The translations under genes and the position numbers were made by a program. A DNA stretch of 14,357 bases, taken from assembly GCA_002299555.1 (NCBI GenBank), contig DBOL01000012.1:1-14357 (forward strand), given 5' to 3'. The notes beneath the pieces are model-generated. The model saw only the letters and a program-made list of their open reading frames with translations. It was not told the DNA's origin and ran no database searches. Of this stretch, positions 7,608 to 13,751 are shown one piece after another. Position 1 is the first letter of the stretch; every line of letters starts with the position of its first letter. Source of the DNA: Candidatus Aminicenantes bacterium UBA647. Lineage in GTDB: Bacteria; Acidobacteriota; Aminicenantia; UBA2199.

Positions 7608-8607
7608 CTAAAATAAGGTTGATCTTCTCCACACCGGGAGATAAAGTGAGGTCAATGGTTTTTAATAGTTTTGAATTACTATCTCTGATATCGATCTTAT
7701 AATTTTCGGAAGATTTTATTTTGTTAATAATGGTAAGTCTTGAACTGTCAGATTTGAGAGTGTTAAGAAGTTTAAAACTGCCTTTATCATCTGATTTGCC
7801 TTTCTTCTGTTCTACTGCAACTTCAGGCTCAAGGACATCATCAAGAACTATTATTTCCTCTTCGATCTCTCCCAGGCTTATGTTATTTACAATCTCGTGT
7901 CCGGATTCATCTTCATCGGTCTTGATCCGCTTTACGGGAATATCTTCTTTGGGGATGATCTCTTTCTCAGTATTTATATCAAAACTGATAACCGGCTTTA
8001 CACCGCTTTTGGTATCCAGAAGATCGATCTCTTTTTTTATATTTTCAAGTGTGAGGGTGGATATCTCTCTTAAGGTTTCTACAACTCCGTTCCCTTCAGT
8101 CGAAACTGCCTCGAAATAGGGGCATCCATCCGGATTCAGGATCTCATTCAGCTTCTTTAATGAGCTTGTATTCTTTAGATCTCTTTTGTTGTATTGGAAA
8201 ACAAGAGGAATATTGGCCAATTCATTGTGGTCTTCTTGCAGGTTCACTTTAAGATTATTAAAGCTCTCGACATTAGCCTCTTCCATTGCTTCCTGGGAAT
8301 CGGCAACGAAAACAACTCCATCAGCCCCTTTTAAGACCATTTTTCTTGTCGAATTATAGAATATCTGGCCGGGGACAGTATACAATTGAAATTTTGTGAA
8401 GTACCCTTTTATCAACCCGACATTAATAGGCAGGAGGTCGAAGAAAAGTGTCCTTTCTATATCTGTTTCAACACTGACAAGTTCTCCACGGGATTGGGGA
8501 TTAGTGATCGAAAATATATATTGAAGATTTGTGGTTTTCCCGCTTAGTCCTGTTCCGTAATAGACTATTTTTGCAGTTACCTCTTTAGATGAATGATTTA
8601 TGAACAT
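7594..8607 (-). CDS. MglA-type Ras-like polarity GTPase with long C-terminal extension
   Basis: The start ATG at 8607 matches the family N-terminus (FINHSSKEVTAKIVYYG) and gives 337 residues; the -10 box of its promoter lies inside the longer open frame from TTG 8637, which argues against that start. Residues 1-197 are a complete MglA domain: P-loop GTGLSGKTT at 18-26, R52 in the position of the M. xanthus arginine finger R53, TVPGQ at 77-81 (T77 replaces the usual aspartate; Q81), and NKRD at 140-143 for guanine. MglA controls front-rear polarity and gliding or twitching in Myxococcus. Residues 198-337 are extra: an acidic, low-complexity linker, then a basic, beta-rich tail. MglA itself stops near 195. 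No mglB lies in the window. Probable partner of the overlapping transglycosylase gene. Confidence 0.9.
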   Translation of the reverse strand: MFINHSSKEVTAKIVYYGTGLSGKTTNLQYIFSITNPQSRGELVSVETDIERTLFFDLLPINVGLIKGYFTKFQLYTVPGQIFYNSTRKMVLKGADGVVFVADSQEAMEEANVESFNNLKVNLQEDHNELANIPLVFQYNKRDLKNTSSLKKLNEILNPDGCPYFEAVSTEGNGVVETLREISTLTLENIKKEIDLLDTKSGVKPVISFDINTEKEIIPKEDIPVKRIKTDEDESGHEIVNNISLGEIEEEIIVLDDVLEPEVAVEQKKGKSDDKGSFKLLNTLKSDSSRLTIINKIKSSENYKIDIRDSNSKLLKTIDLTLSPGVEKINLILDVEK

Positions 8608-8624
8608 TGCCCTTCCCGGGAAAA

Positions 8625-8653
8625 ATTCTCTCACCAATTGGAGTAGAAGTCAA
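8625..8653 (-). promoter_or_regulatory. Promoter of the MglA-type gene
   Basis: Minus-strand TTGACT (8653-8648), a 17-nt spacer and GAGAAT (8630-8625) lie between the radical SAM stop and the ATG at 8607. Transcription would start near 8618, giving a leader of about 11 nt that contains GGGAAGGG as a possible ribosome binding site. The position rules out the TTG or GTG codons at 8637 and 8634 as starts for this transcript. Confidence 0.55.
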
Positions 8654-8665
8654 CATTTTTGATAT

Positions 8666-9874
8666 TTATGAATATTTATTTAAGTATTCAGGAAAATATT
8701 TTTTTAACCATAAAAAATAATTTCTGACAGCCTTTTCGTGCTTTTCCCACCAGTCAGTTGAGATACCGCTCTTTCTGAGTTCCCTGAGATAAATTTTGTC
8801 TTTGTTGTCCAGAAAAGTTGGCAGTCGGAATTGATAAGAACTCCCGGATAAAGGAAAGAAGTGGTGGAGGTGGACCTTAACCTTGTGATCCCTGGACAGA
8901 GCCCTTATAAAATTGAAAGTAGTTTCTCTTTCATCCGATGTCTCATCAGGATATCCCATTATGAAATCAAGATTTGCAATGAATCCGTGGGAATTTGCTG
9001 TTTCAACATCTGTAATGACCTCTTTTGTAGAATGACCTCTGTTAAGTTCCCGGAGCCTATGATCAGAACCACTCTGAGCCCCGAGAGTGATCCGGTTGTT
9101 TGAAACATGATCCCTTAACAGCTTGCAGAGTTCTTTATTGAGGGTTCCCGGACGTATCTCTGAAGGGAAAATGCCATATTCAAAAAAACTAAACTCAAAA
9201 GAAGAGACTAATTCCATTAATGCAGCAATTTTTTCGATATCCGGTTTCCCCGGTTTAGAAGAACCATATTCCAATGCTGAAGGCGAGATGAATGTTACTC
9301 TTTTGAATCCTTTACTTTTAAGCTTTGTGAGAAAAGTTTTGATAGAATCCAACGATCTGAATGACCTGCCACCTGTTCCGGTCTGGCAGTATTTGCACTT
9401 CCAGAAACATCCGTGAAATATCTGAAGTGGTGGGACGATCTTGAAATATTTTGAGAATGGCATATACTTGTCAGGTTCTGTTTTTTTCTCCGGAAAATAT
9501 ATTTTCCCATTAGTCGGGACGTTGTCGGAGATAAGATCTTTACCGAATTCAATGAATGTTTCTTCTCCATCGCCTCTGAATAAAATATGGATCCCTAACT
9601 TTTCCGCTAATTCCGGATCACCGGTAATATGGGGGCCACCTGCGGCGATCAGAACATTTTTTGTTATCGAACTTATCTCCCTCTCAATTTCCGGTAAGTG
9701 AGGGGTCATGAAGGACAATATCAATACATCACCATCACGATATTGAACAGGAACATCAGAAATAATAATTTCAAAATGTTTGTCTATCCCTTCCTGCTCC
9801 CATGCATTGAGAAGGGTAGGGAACGTCAGGAGGTTAAACGGGAAAACTCTGAAGATAATCCTTCTCTTATTCAT
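8666..9874 (-). CDS. B12-binding/radical SAM protein of unknown function
   Basis: A 402-residue protein with a cobalamin-binding-like N-terminal Rossmann domain (about 1-115; LIAAGGPHITGDPE around 75-88, GDGEETF at 101-107) and a radical SAM core. The iron-sulfur motif C156-x3-C160-x2-C163 (GCFWKCKYC) holds the 4Fe-4S cluster that cleaves S-adenosylmethionine to a 5'-deoxyadenosyl radical. Later parts (ITLGAQSGSD, MGYPDET) are typical of MiaB- and HemN-like members. The arrangement and CFWKCKYCQTGT motif resemble the MJ_1487-type B12/radical SAM group (TIGR04013, from memory), which has no assigned reaction. The cobalamin-binding DxHxxG motif is not visible, so B12 binding is doubtful. The substrate cannot be read from the neighbours. 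It has its own promoter 8 nt from the ATG, divergent from the Nudix gene. Confidence 0.85.
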   Translation of the reverse strand: MNKRRIIFRVFPFNLLTFPTLLNAWEQEGIDKHFEIIISDVPVQYRDGDVLILSFMTPHLPEIEREISSITKNVLIAAGGPHITGDPELAEKLGIHILFRGDGEETFIEFGKDLISDNVPTNGKIYFPEKKTEPDKYMPFSKYFKIVPPLQIFHGCFWKCKYCQTGTGGRSFRSLDSIKTFLTKLKSKGFKRVTFISPSALEYGSSKPGKPDIEKIAALMELVSSFEFSFFEYGIFPSEIRPGTLNKELCKLLRDHVSNNRITLGAQSGSDHRLRELNRGHSTKEVITDVETANSHGFIANLDFIMGYPDETSDERETTFNFIRALSRDHKVKVHLHHFFPLSGSSYQFRLPTFLDNKDKIYLRELRKSGISTDWWEKHEKAVRNYFLWLKKYFPEYLNKYS

Positions 9875-9882
9875 TGGATCAG

Positions 9883-9911
9883 ATTATAAACGGAACTGCC
9901 TTTGTGTTCAA
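9883..9911 (-). promoter_or_regulatory. Sigma70-type promoter of the radical SAM gene, leaderless
   Basis: Minus-strand TTGAAC (9911-9906), a 17-nt spacer and a perfect TATAAT (9888-9883) end 8 nt before the ATG at 9874. The predicted start is about 2 nt before the ATG and no Shine-Dalgarno site fits. Its -35 box directly abuts the divergent -35 box at 9912. Confidence 0.75.
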
Positions 9912-9940
9912 TTGACATGGAATATTCTGTATGATAATCT
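9912..9940 (+). promoter_or_regulatory. Promoter of the membrane-Nudix gene
   Basis: Consensus TTGACA (9912-9917), a 17-nt spacer and TAATCT (9935-9940) preceded by TGA, which fits an extended -10 element. GATAAT at 9933-9938 with a 15-nt spacer is an alternative. The start would be near 9947, giving a leader of about 34 nt with AAGGA just before the ATG at 9981. Confidence 0.55.
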
Positions 9941-9980
9941 CCAATCTCGGATAAGAATTTTACCCCGAATTAAAGGAAAA

Positions 9981-11060
9981 ATGAATAAACTTGATCTGTT
10001 AAAAAGTCTTCTACCCGGTTTTTTACCTCTAATAGTTTTTATTATTGCAGATTCATTGTGGGGCACAAGGATCGGGTTGATAGTCGCTGTGTTCGCAGGA
10101 ATAGTTGAGATCGGATATTCCTGGTTAAAAAATAGATTCATAGATAAATTTGTCCTTTTTGATATCGGGCTTATCATTATCCTGGGAATGATCTCAATAG
10201 CTCTCGATAATCCGATATTTTTTAAACTGAAACCTGCTCTGATAGAACTGATCTTCTGTATTATTATTGCAATTTCGATATTTTCGCCTGTTAATATCAT
10301 GCTGCTTATGACAAAAAGATATATGAAGGGTATTGATCTTAATAATGAAGCTCTTAATGAGATGAAAAAGAGTCTCAAAGTTATTTTTTTTATTTTTTTG
10401 ATTCACACAGGATTGATCATCTATTCCTCTTTCTTCATGTCAAAAGAAGCATGGGCATTTATAAGCGGAGGATTATTTTACATAATGTTCGGGTTCTATT
10501 TTGTATTTGAACTGGTAAGAAAGAAGCTTAAGGCAAAAAATTGGGCTGAGAAATATAAAGATGATGAATGGTTTGACATTGTAGATGCTGAAGGTAACGT
10601 AAAAGGGAAGGCTCCGAGAACATTATGCCACTCAGGTCCGGGTATGCTTCACCCTGTTGTTCATCTTCATCTGATAGATTCAAAGAACAGAATATACCTG
10701 CAGAAGAGAGATAGTAACAAGCAGATCCAGCCTGGGAAATGGGATACTGCGGTCGGGGGTCATGTTTCCTCAGGTGAAAAGATCGATGATGCCCTTTTAA
10801 GAGAGGCTGAAGAAGAACTCGATATTAAAGACTTTAAGCCGGCGCTTATAGGTAGGTATGTCTGGGAAACAGAAGTAGAATCGGAACTTGTTTATATGTT
10901 CGTTGCCAGATATGAAAGGAATATTGTGTACAACAAAGAAGAGATAGAAGACGGGAAGTATTGGAAAATAAAGAATATCAGGGCAAATCTGAAAAAAGGT
11001 ATATTCACACCAAACTTTGAAGTGGAATTTGATGTTCTTGTCAGACAGGTTATCAAATAA
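9981..11060 (+). CDS. YciB/septation-protein-like membrane domain fused to a Nudix hydrolase
   Basis: The start ATG at 9981 (AAAGGA just upstream) gives 359 residues; the frame stays open back to 9780, but that would overlap the divergent gene and its promoter and adds a non-hydrophobic stretch. Residues 1-180 hold five or so hydrophobic helices; LLPGFLPLIVFIIADSLWGTRIGL resembles the YciB/IspZ or VC0807-like membrane family. Residues 195-359 are a Nudix domain of the YfcD/isopentenyl-isomerase-like group: DIVDAEGNVKGKAPR, CHSGPGMLHPVVH, QPGKWDTAVGGH. The Nudix box runs G260-x5-E-x7-REAEEE with the usual glycine near its end replaced by D281. All metal-binding glutamates are present, so a nucleoside-diphosphate or prenyl-diphosphate substrate is possible. 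The fusion would tether the catalytic domain to the inner face of the membrane. Substrate unknown. Confidence 0.85.
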   Translation: MNKLDLLKSLLPGFLPLIVFIIADSLWGTRIGLIVAVFAGIVEIGYSWLKNRFIDKFVLFDIGLIIILGMISIALDNPIFFKLKPALIELIFCIIIAISIFSPVNIMLLMTKRYMKGIDLNNEALNEMKKSLKVIFFIFLIHTGLIIYSSFFMSKEAWAFISGGLFYIMFGFYFVFELVRKKLKAKNWAEKYKDDEWFDIVDAEGNVKGKAPRTLCHSGPGMLHPVVHLHLIDSKNRIYLQKRDSNKQIQPGKWDTAVGGHVSSGEKIDDALLREAEEELDIKDFKPALIGRYVWETEVESELVYMFVARYERNIVYNKEEIEDGKYWKIKNIRANLKKGIFTPNFEVEFDVLVRQVIK

Positions 11061-11080
11061 TTCAGTCCGGTAATTATTTG
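11054..11080. other. AT-rich inverted repeat across the stops of two convergent genes
   Basis: CAAATAATT (11054-11062) and AATTATTTG (11072-11080) form a perfect 9-bp dyad with a 9-nt loop. It contains the stop codons of both the Nudix gene and ychF. The stem is nearly all A/T and no T-tract follows, so it is at best a weak bidirectional terminator or RNA 3'-end structure. Confidence 0.4.
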
Positions 11081-12141
11081 TTGAATCTAAAGTGAATAAT
11101 ATCCCCGTCCTGCACTAAATACACTTTACCTTCCAGCCTTAATAATCCCTTCTCTTTTGCCTGGGGAAAGCCGCCTGAGGTAAGAAAATCTTCCCAGTTT
11201 ATTGTCTCACCCCGGATAAATCCCTGCTGGATGTCCGAGTGTATCTTCCCTGATGCCTCATATGCATTATCACCCTTATTTACGGTCCATGCTTTTGTTT
11301 CATCACTTCCCACTGTAAAAAATGAAATGAGGTTCATCAGATCATAACTATGCGTTATAAAAGTTTCTCTCATATATTGATAATCTTTCAAACCATATTC
11401 CTCTTCAAAGACCTGGCGTTCATCTTCTTCGAGTTCGAGCAATTCCATCTCTATTTTTCCTGCGAAAACAAATGTTGCGCTATTATCAGTCGGTGGTGAT
11501 ACGAGTTTCAGGTTTTCACTATAGGAGTTCTCATCACAATTTATTATGTTCATTATTGGTTTTAATGAAAGAAATTTAAATCCTTTAATTGAGAGTAATT
11601 CATTGTCCGAAAAGGGCATTGTACGTAGGGGAGACCCTTCTTCAAGGTGTGAGTTTATTTTTTTTAAAAGTTCAAGCTCTTTGACAAGTTCCTTCTGTTT
11701 GATCTTTCTCAGATCTGATTCTACCCTCTCGATCCTCTTCTCAACAGTCAGAAAGTCTGTTGTTATGAGTTCTTCTTCCATAGACCTGATATCTCTTAAA
11801 GGATCTATCGAACCCTTGGGATGGAGTATCTCTTCATCTTCAAATCCACGAACCATGTGTACCAGTCCGTCCGCTCTCCTTATGAGATCTATAAATGTTG
11901 AACTCTTTGAATCTCCGAAAGAGACGGCTCCTGCATCAAGATATTCAATCTTTGCATAAACCGGAGGTGTTGAGAAAAATTCTGCAAGTTTTTCAAGTCT
12001 CTTATCAGGGACATTTACAATTGCTTTGTGAAATTCATTGATCGATGCTGAGAATTTTGATAATTCCTCTTTCTTATCGGTAAGAAGATTGAATAAAAGT
12101 GTCTTTCCTGTTTTGGGGTAACCGAATATTGTTAGTATCAT
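11074..12141 (-). CDS. ychF: YchF/OLA1-family P-loop ATPase/GTPase, divergent
   Basis: A 355-residue Obg-superfamily protein; YchF binds ribosomes, prefers ATP in many species and is tied to stress and redox responses. G1 is GYPKTGKT near the N-terminus (GxPNVGKS in typical members). The G3 region reads YLDAGAVSFGDSKSS instead of the usual D-x-A-G-L with a longer switch, and the spacing suggests a shortened loop. G4 is NCDE, matching the NxxE that relaxes guanine preference. A coiled-coil arm lies at about 120-170. The C-terminal TGS domain is clear: FFTVGSDETKAWTVNKGD, KIHSDIQQGFIRGE and a closing VQDGDIIHFRF. The C-terminal part makes the family call safe, while the core is unusually divergent. 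The promoter ends 7 nt from the ATG. Confidence 0.9.
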   Translation of the reverse strand: MILTIFGYPKTGKTLLFNLLTDKKEELSKFSASINEFHKAIVNVPDKRLEKLAEFFSTPPVYAKIEYLDAGAVSFGDSKSSTFIDLIRRADGLVHMVRGFEDEEILHPKGSIDPLRDIRSMEEELITTDFLTVEKRIERVESDLRKIKQKELVKELELLKKINSHLEEGSPLRTMPFSDNELLSIKGFKFLSLKPIMNIINCDENSYSENLKLVSPPTDNSATFVFAGKIEMELLELEEDERQVFEEEYGLKDYQYMRETFITHSYDLMNLISFFTVGSDETKAWTVNKGDNAYEASGKIHSDIQQGFIRGETINWEDFLTSGGFPQAKEKGLLRLEGKVYLVQDGDIIHFRFNK

Positions 12142-12148
12142 GGGGATA

Positions 12149-12176
12149 ATTATAACTTAAAAAGGATATCAGTCAA
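12149..12176 (-). promoter_or_regulatory. Sigma70-type promoter of ychF, leaderless
   Basis: Minus-strand TTGACT (12176-12171), a 16-nt spacer and a perfect TATAAT (12154-12149) stand 7 nt before the ATG at 12141. The predicted start is at or 1 nt before the ATG. The intervening bases are TATCCCC, which cannot act as a Shine-Dalgarno site. Confidence 0.78.
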
Positions 12177-12195
12177 CTATATGTGGACTTAATGA

Positions 12196-12879
12196 TCAAT
12201 GAGTAATATCGGTTATACTTAAACCGAAAAAGTATGAGTTAATACTATAATAAATAAAATATATACTGAATGCCAGCAGAAGATAACCAACATATTTTGT
12301 TACTTTTGCTGTCCTCTGCGCATTAAAGAAATGTTTCATCTTATTGGTTATGAACACAATCAGCAGAAAATAAGAAGCGGCTCCTGATACAACTACAATG
12401 AAGAAGAAAAGCTCATAATTAAAGCTTAGTGGGATCTTTATGTTAAAACTTTCAAGAAATTTCAGTACGATCATCCAGGAAACAACTGCCAGTGGATTTA
12501 CTATCACAAGAGCGAAGCCTTTCAAAAAAGCCCACCTTTTTTTCTTCTTGATTATCGTTGTAAGTTCGTCATCTTTTCTATTGAGGCGTTTTGAATCTTT
12601 CAGGGCGAAGATCCCCAGACTTCCTGTTATTACGGCGGTAATAAGGAAGAAAACCCACTCTAGGTTCTGGTTTCCGTTCCTGAAAGGTGATATTCCAAAG
12701 AATGCGGTCAGGGCCCATATCCCGTCACCTATAGCAGCTCCGATTGCAACAAAGATGGCATGTATATATTGCTTCCTGAGAGAACTGTTGAATATCTCGA
12801 GGTTTACAGGGCCGATGGGAATGCAGAGGAGAAACCCGATAAAATAAGATGCAATATAGAAGTAAACAATCGATGACAT
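12196..12879 (-). CDS. LysE-family amino-acid/metabolite exporter
   Basis: A 227-residue inner-membrane protein with about six hydrophobic helices. The N-terminal segment IPIGPVNLEIF at 20-30 is the signature of the LysE/RhtB superfamily, which exports basic or neutral amino acids and similar small molecules driven by the proton gradient. A basic loop (KDSKRLNRKDDELTTIIKKKKRW) separates helices 3 and 4 and would be cytoplasmic. The central VNPLAVVSW matches the second conserved repeat of the family. The substrate cannot be read from sequence, and no LysG-type regulator is adjacent. It is divergent from the barrel-protein gene and lies upstream of ychF on the same strand, but ychF has its own promoter in the 54-nt gap. 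Its own promoter ends 6 nt from the ATG. Confidence 0.88.
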   Translation of the reverse strand: MSSIVYFYIASYFIGFLLCIPIGPVNLEIFNSSLRKQYIHAIFVAIGAAIGDGIWALTAFFGISPFRNGNQNLEWVFFLITAVITGSLGIFALKDSKRLNRKDDELTTIIKKKKRWAFLKGFALVIVNPLAVVSWMIVLKFLESFNIKIPLSFNYELFFFIVVVSGAASYFLLIVFITNKMKHFFNAQRTAKVTKYVGYLLLAFSIYFIYYSINSYFFGLSITDITH

Positions 12880-12885
12880 TAATAA

Positions 12886-12913
12886 ATTTTATCAGATAAT
12901 TTTGCAATTTCAA
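12886..12913 (-). promoter_or_regulatory. Sigma70-type promoter of the LysE-family gene, leaderless
   Basis: Minus-strand TTGAAA (12913-12908), a 16-nt spacer and TAAAAT (12891-12886), preceded by TGA as an extended -10 element, end 6 nt before the ATG at 12879. The predicted start is the A of the ATG. No ribosome binding site is visible. Confidence 0.7.
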
Positions 12914-12942
12914 ATTTAAAAAAATATTTCATGTGATTTAAC

Positions 12943-12970
12943 TTGAAATATTTGTAGCCTCCGCTATAAT
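12943..12970 (+). promoter_or_regulatory. Sigma70-type promoter of the barrel-protein gene
   Basis: TTGAAA (12943-12948), a 16-nt spacer and a perfect TATAAT (12965-12970). Here, unlike most promoters in the window, a leader of about 16 nt follows, with GGAGG at 12984-12988 before the ATG at 12993. Strong promoter, strong ribosome binding site and strong terminator together suggest an abundant product. Confidence 0.75.
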
Positions 12971-12992
12971 AAATTAAAAAAATGGAGGAAAG

Positions 12993-13463
12993 ATGAAGAA
13001 ATTAGTGTTAATTACGTTGTTAGTGACGACGATGATAATCGGCGTGTATGGAAATGATTTTGAAAAAGGGCAGAAGTTTGTTACGGCCCAGATTGGATTA
13101 AACTCTTATGCAATTCCTTTAGGTGCAAGTTATAGTATGGCTATAACAGATAACATTGAAGCAGGGGCAACTGCAATGTTCATATTTGTTGATGGGTTTA
13201 CGGTAATAATTCCTACTGGGGATGTAATGTACCATTTCACAAGCCTTGAACTTCCTGTTGATCTTTTTGCAGGTGCAAGTTTAGGTTATTTACTCGCATT
13301 GGGTGATGGTGTTACTTATAATGGTGGTTTTAGTCTTACGCCAATGATAGGAGCAAGATATTTTTTTAAAGATAATTTAGCTGTATCTTTGAAAGTATTC
13401 TTCTCAGTTCTGGGTGACATGAGTGGTGCAGGTGGACTTCTCGGAGTAACATTAATTCTATAA
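12993..13463 (+). CDS. Small predicted outer-membrane beta-barrel protein
   Basis: A 156-residue secreted protein. Residues 1-20 are a classic signal peptide (two lysines, hydrophobic core, likely cleavage after VYG). The mature part is glycine-rich with alternating hydrophobic residues arranged in about eight short strands separated by turns (NDFEKG, ITDNIEAG, FKDNLAVS, GDMSGAG), as in small eight-stranded barrels of the OmpA/OmpW type. The pattern ends in GLLGVTLIL, where a final strand is expected, although the last residue is not phenylalanine. No enzymatic motif or cysteine is present. It is a single-gene transcript with its own promoter and terminator. The exact family is not recognised; the barrel call rests on pattern and signal peptide, not on a family match. 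Confidence 0.7.
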   Translation: MKKLVLITLLVTTMIIGVYGNDFEKGQKFVTAQIGLNSYAIPLGASYSMAITDNIEAGATAMFIFVDGFTVIIPTGDVMYHFTSLELPVDLFAGASLGYLLALGDGVTYNGGFSLTPMIGARYFFKDNLAVSLKVFFSVLGDMSGAGGLLGVTLIL

Positions 13464-13487
13464 GAAACAACTAAGTTTAAAATAATT

Positions 13488-13517
13488 AAGGGGAGCCGTC
13501 GGCTCCCCTTTTTTTTT
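13488..13517 (+). terminator. Rho-independent terminator of the barrel-protein gene
   Basis: A perfect 10-bp stem, AAGGGGAGCC (13488-13497) with GGCTCCCCTT (13501-13510), has a GTC loop and runs into an unbroken T-tract to 13517. It begins 24 nt after the stop codon and is the only textbook terminator in the window. Confidence 0.95.
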
Positions 13518-13627
13518 ACAAAAAAACAAATCCTCACTCTCTTCTTACTCCTGCCTCAGCCCAGGCTGCTTTCTCTTCGCCAAGGCGAATTCACCTTGCC
13601 TGTCTCCTAACTCCTGATTTCTTAATA

Positions 13628-13656
13628 TTGTTCATATTTTCCCCACTTGATATAAT
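13628..13656 (+). promoter_or_regulatory. Possible distal promoter upstream of the ferritin-like gene
   Basis: TTGTTC (13628-13633), a 17-nt spacer and a perfect TATAAT (13651-13656) preceded by TGA (extended -10). If active, the transcript would carry the whole 13666-13745 hairpin element in a leader of about 140 nt. The -35 is weak, so this is a candidate only. Confidence 0.35.
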
Positions 13657-13665
13657 TTGATCGTC

Positions 13666-13745
13666 AGAGAGAAAGGCCCCTAAATCCCCTAAAGGGGACT
13701 TTGTTTACATAGCTTTCTCTCCTTTAGGAGGGATTAAAGGGAGGC
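13666..13745. repeat. MITE-like imperfect inverted repeat
   Basis: The left arm GGCCCCTAAATCCCC (from 13675, continuing to 13698) pairs with the right arm at about 13718-13745 (CTCCTTTAGGAGGGATT and AAAGGGAGGCC) with a few bulges, around a loop near 13699-13717. Each arm also carries its own small dyad (CCCCTAAAGGGG; TCCTTTAGGA). An alternative 8-bp pairing, AGAGAAAG (13668-13675) with CTTTCTCT (13713-13720), is possible. C/T-rich arms of this kind are familiar as dispersed intergenic repeats in many bacterial genomes (from memory, not searched). Only one copy is in the window. Confidence 0.65.
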
Positions 13746-13751
13746 CGGTTG

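Noticed and set aside
7721..8119. 132-codon open frame antisense to the MglA tail
   Set aside because: Serine/phenylalanine-rich shadow frame opposite the acidic linker; no initiation signal.
8608..8637. TTG/GTG upstream starts for the MglA-type GTPase
   Set aside because: The ten extra residues are not family-like, and the -10 box at 8630-8625 lies inside them, so the transcript would lack these starts.
9780..9980. In-frame N-terminal extension of the membrane-Nudix gene
   Set aside because: It overlaps the first 95 bases of the divergent radical SAM gene and both promoters, encodes no family-like sequence, and ATG 9981 has a ribosome binding site followed at once by the membrane domain.
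11546..11959. 137-codon open frame antisense to ychF
   Set aside because: Serine-rich low-complexity translation, typical of the reverse strand of a charged coiled-coil region.
12440..12847. 135-codon open frame antisense to the LysE-family gene
   Set aside because: Shadow of a well-supported gene; no ribosome binding site or family features.
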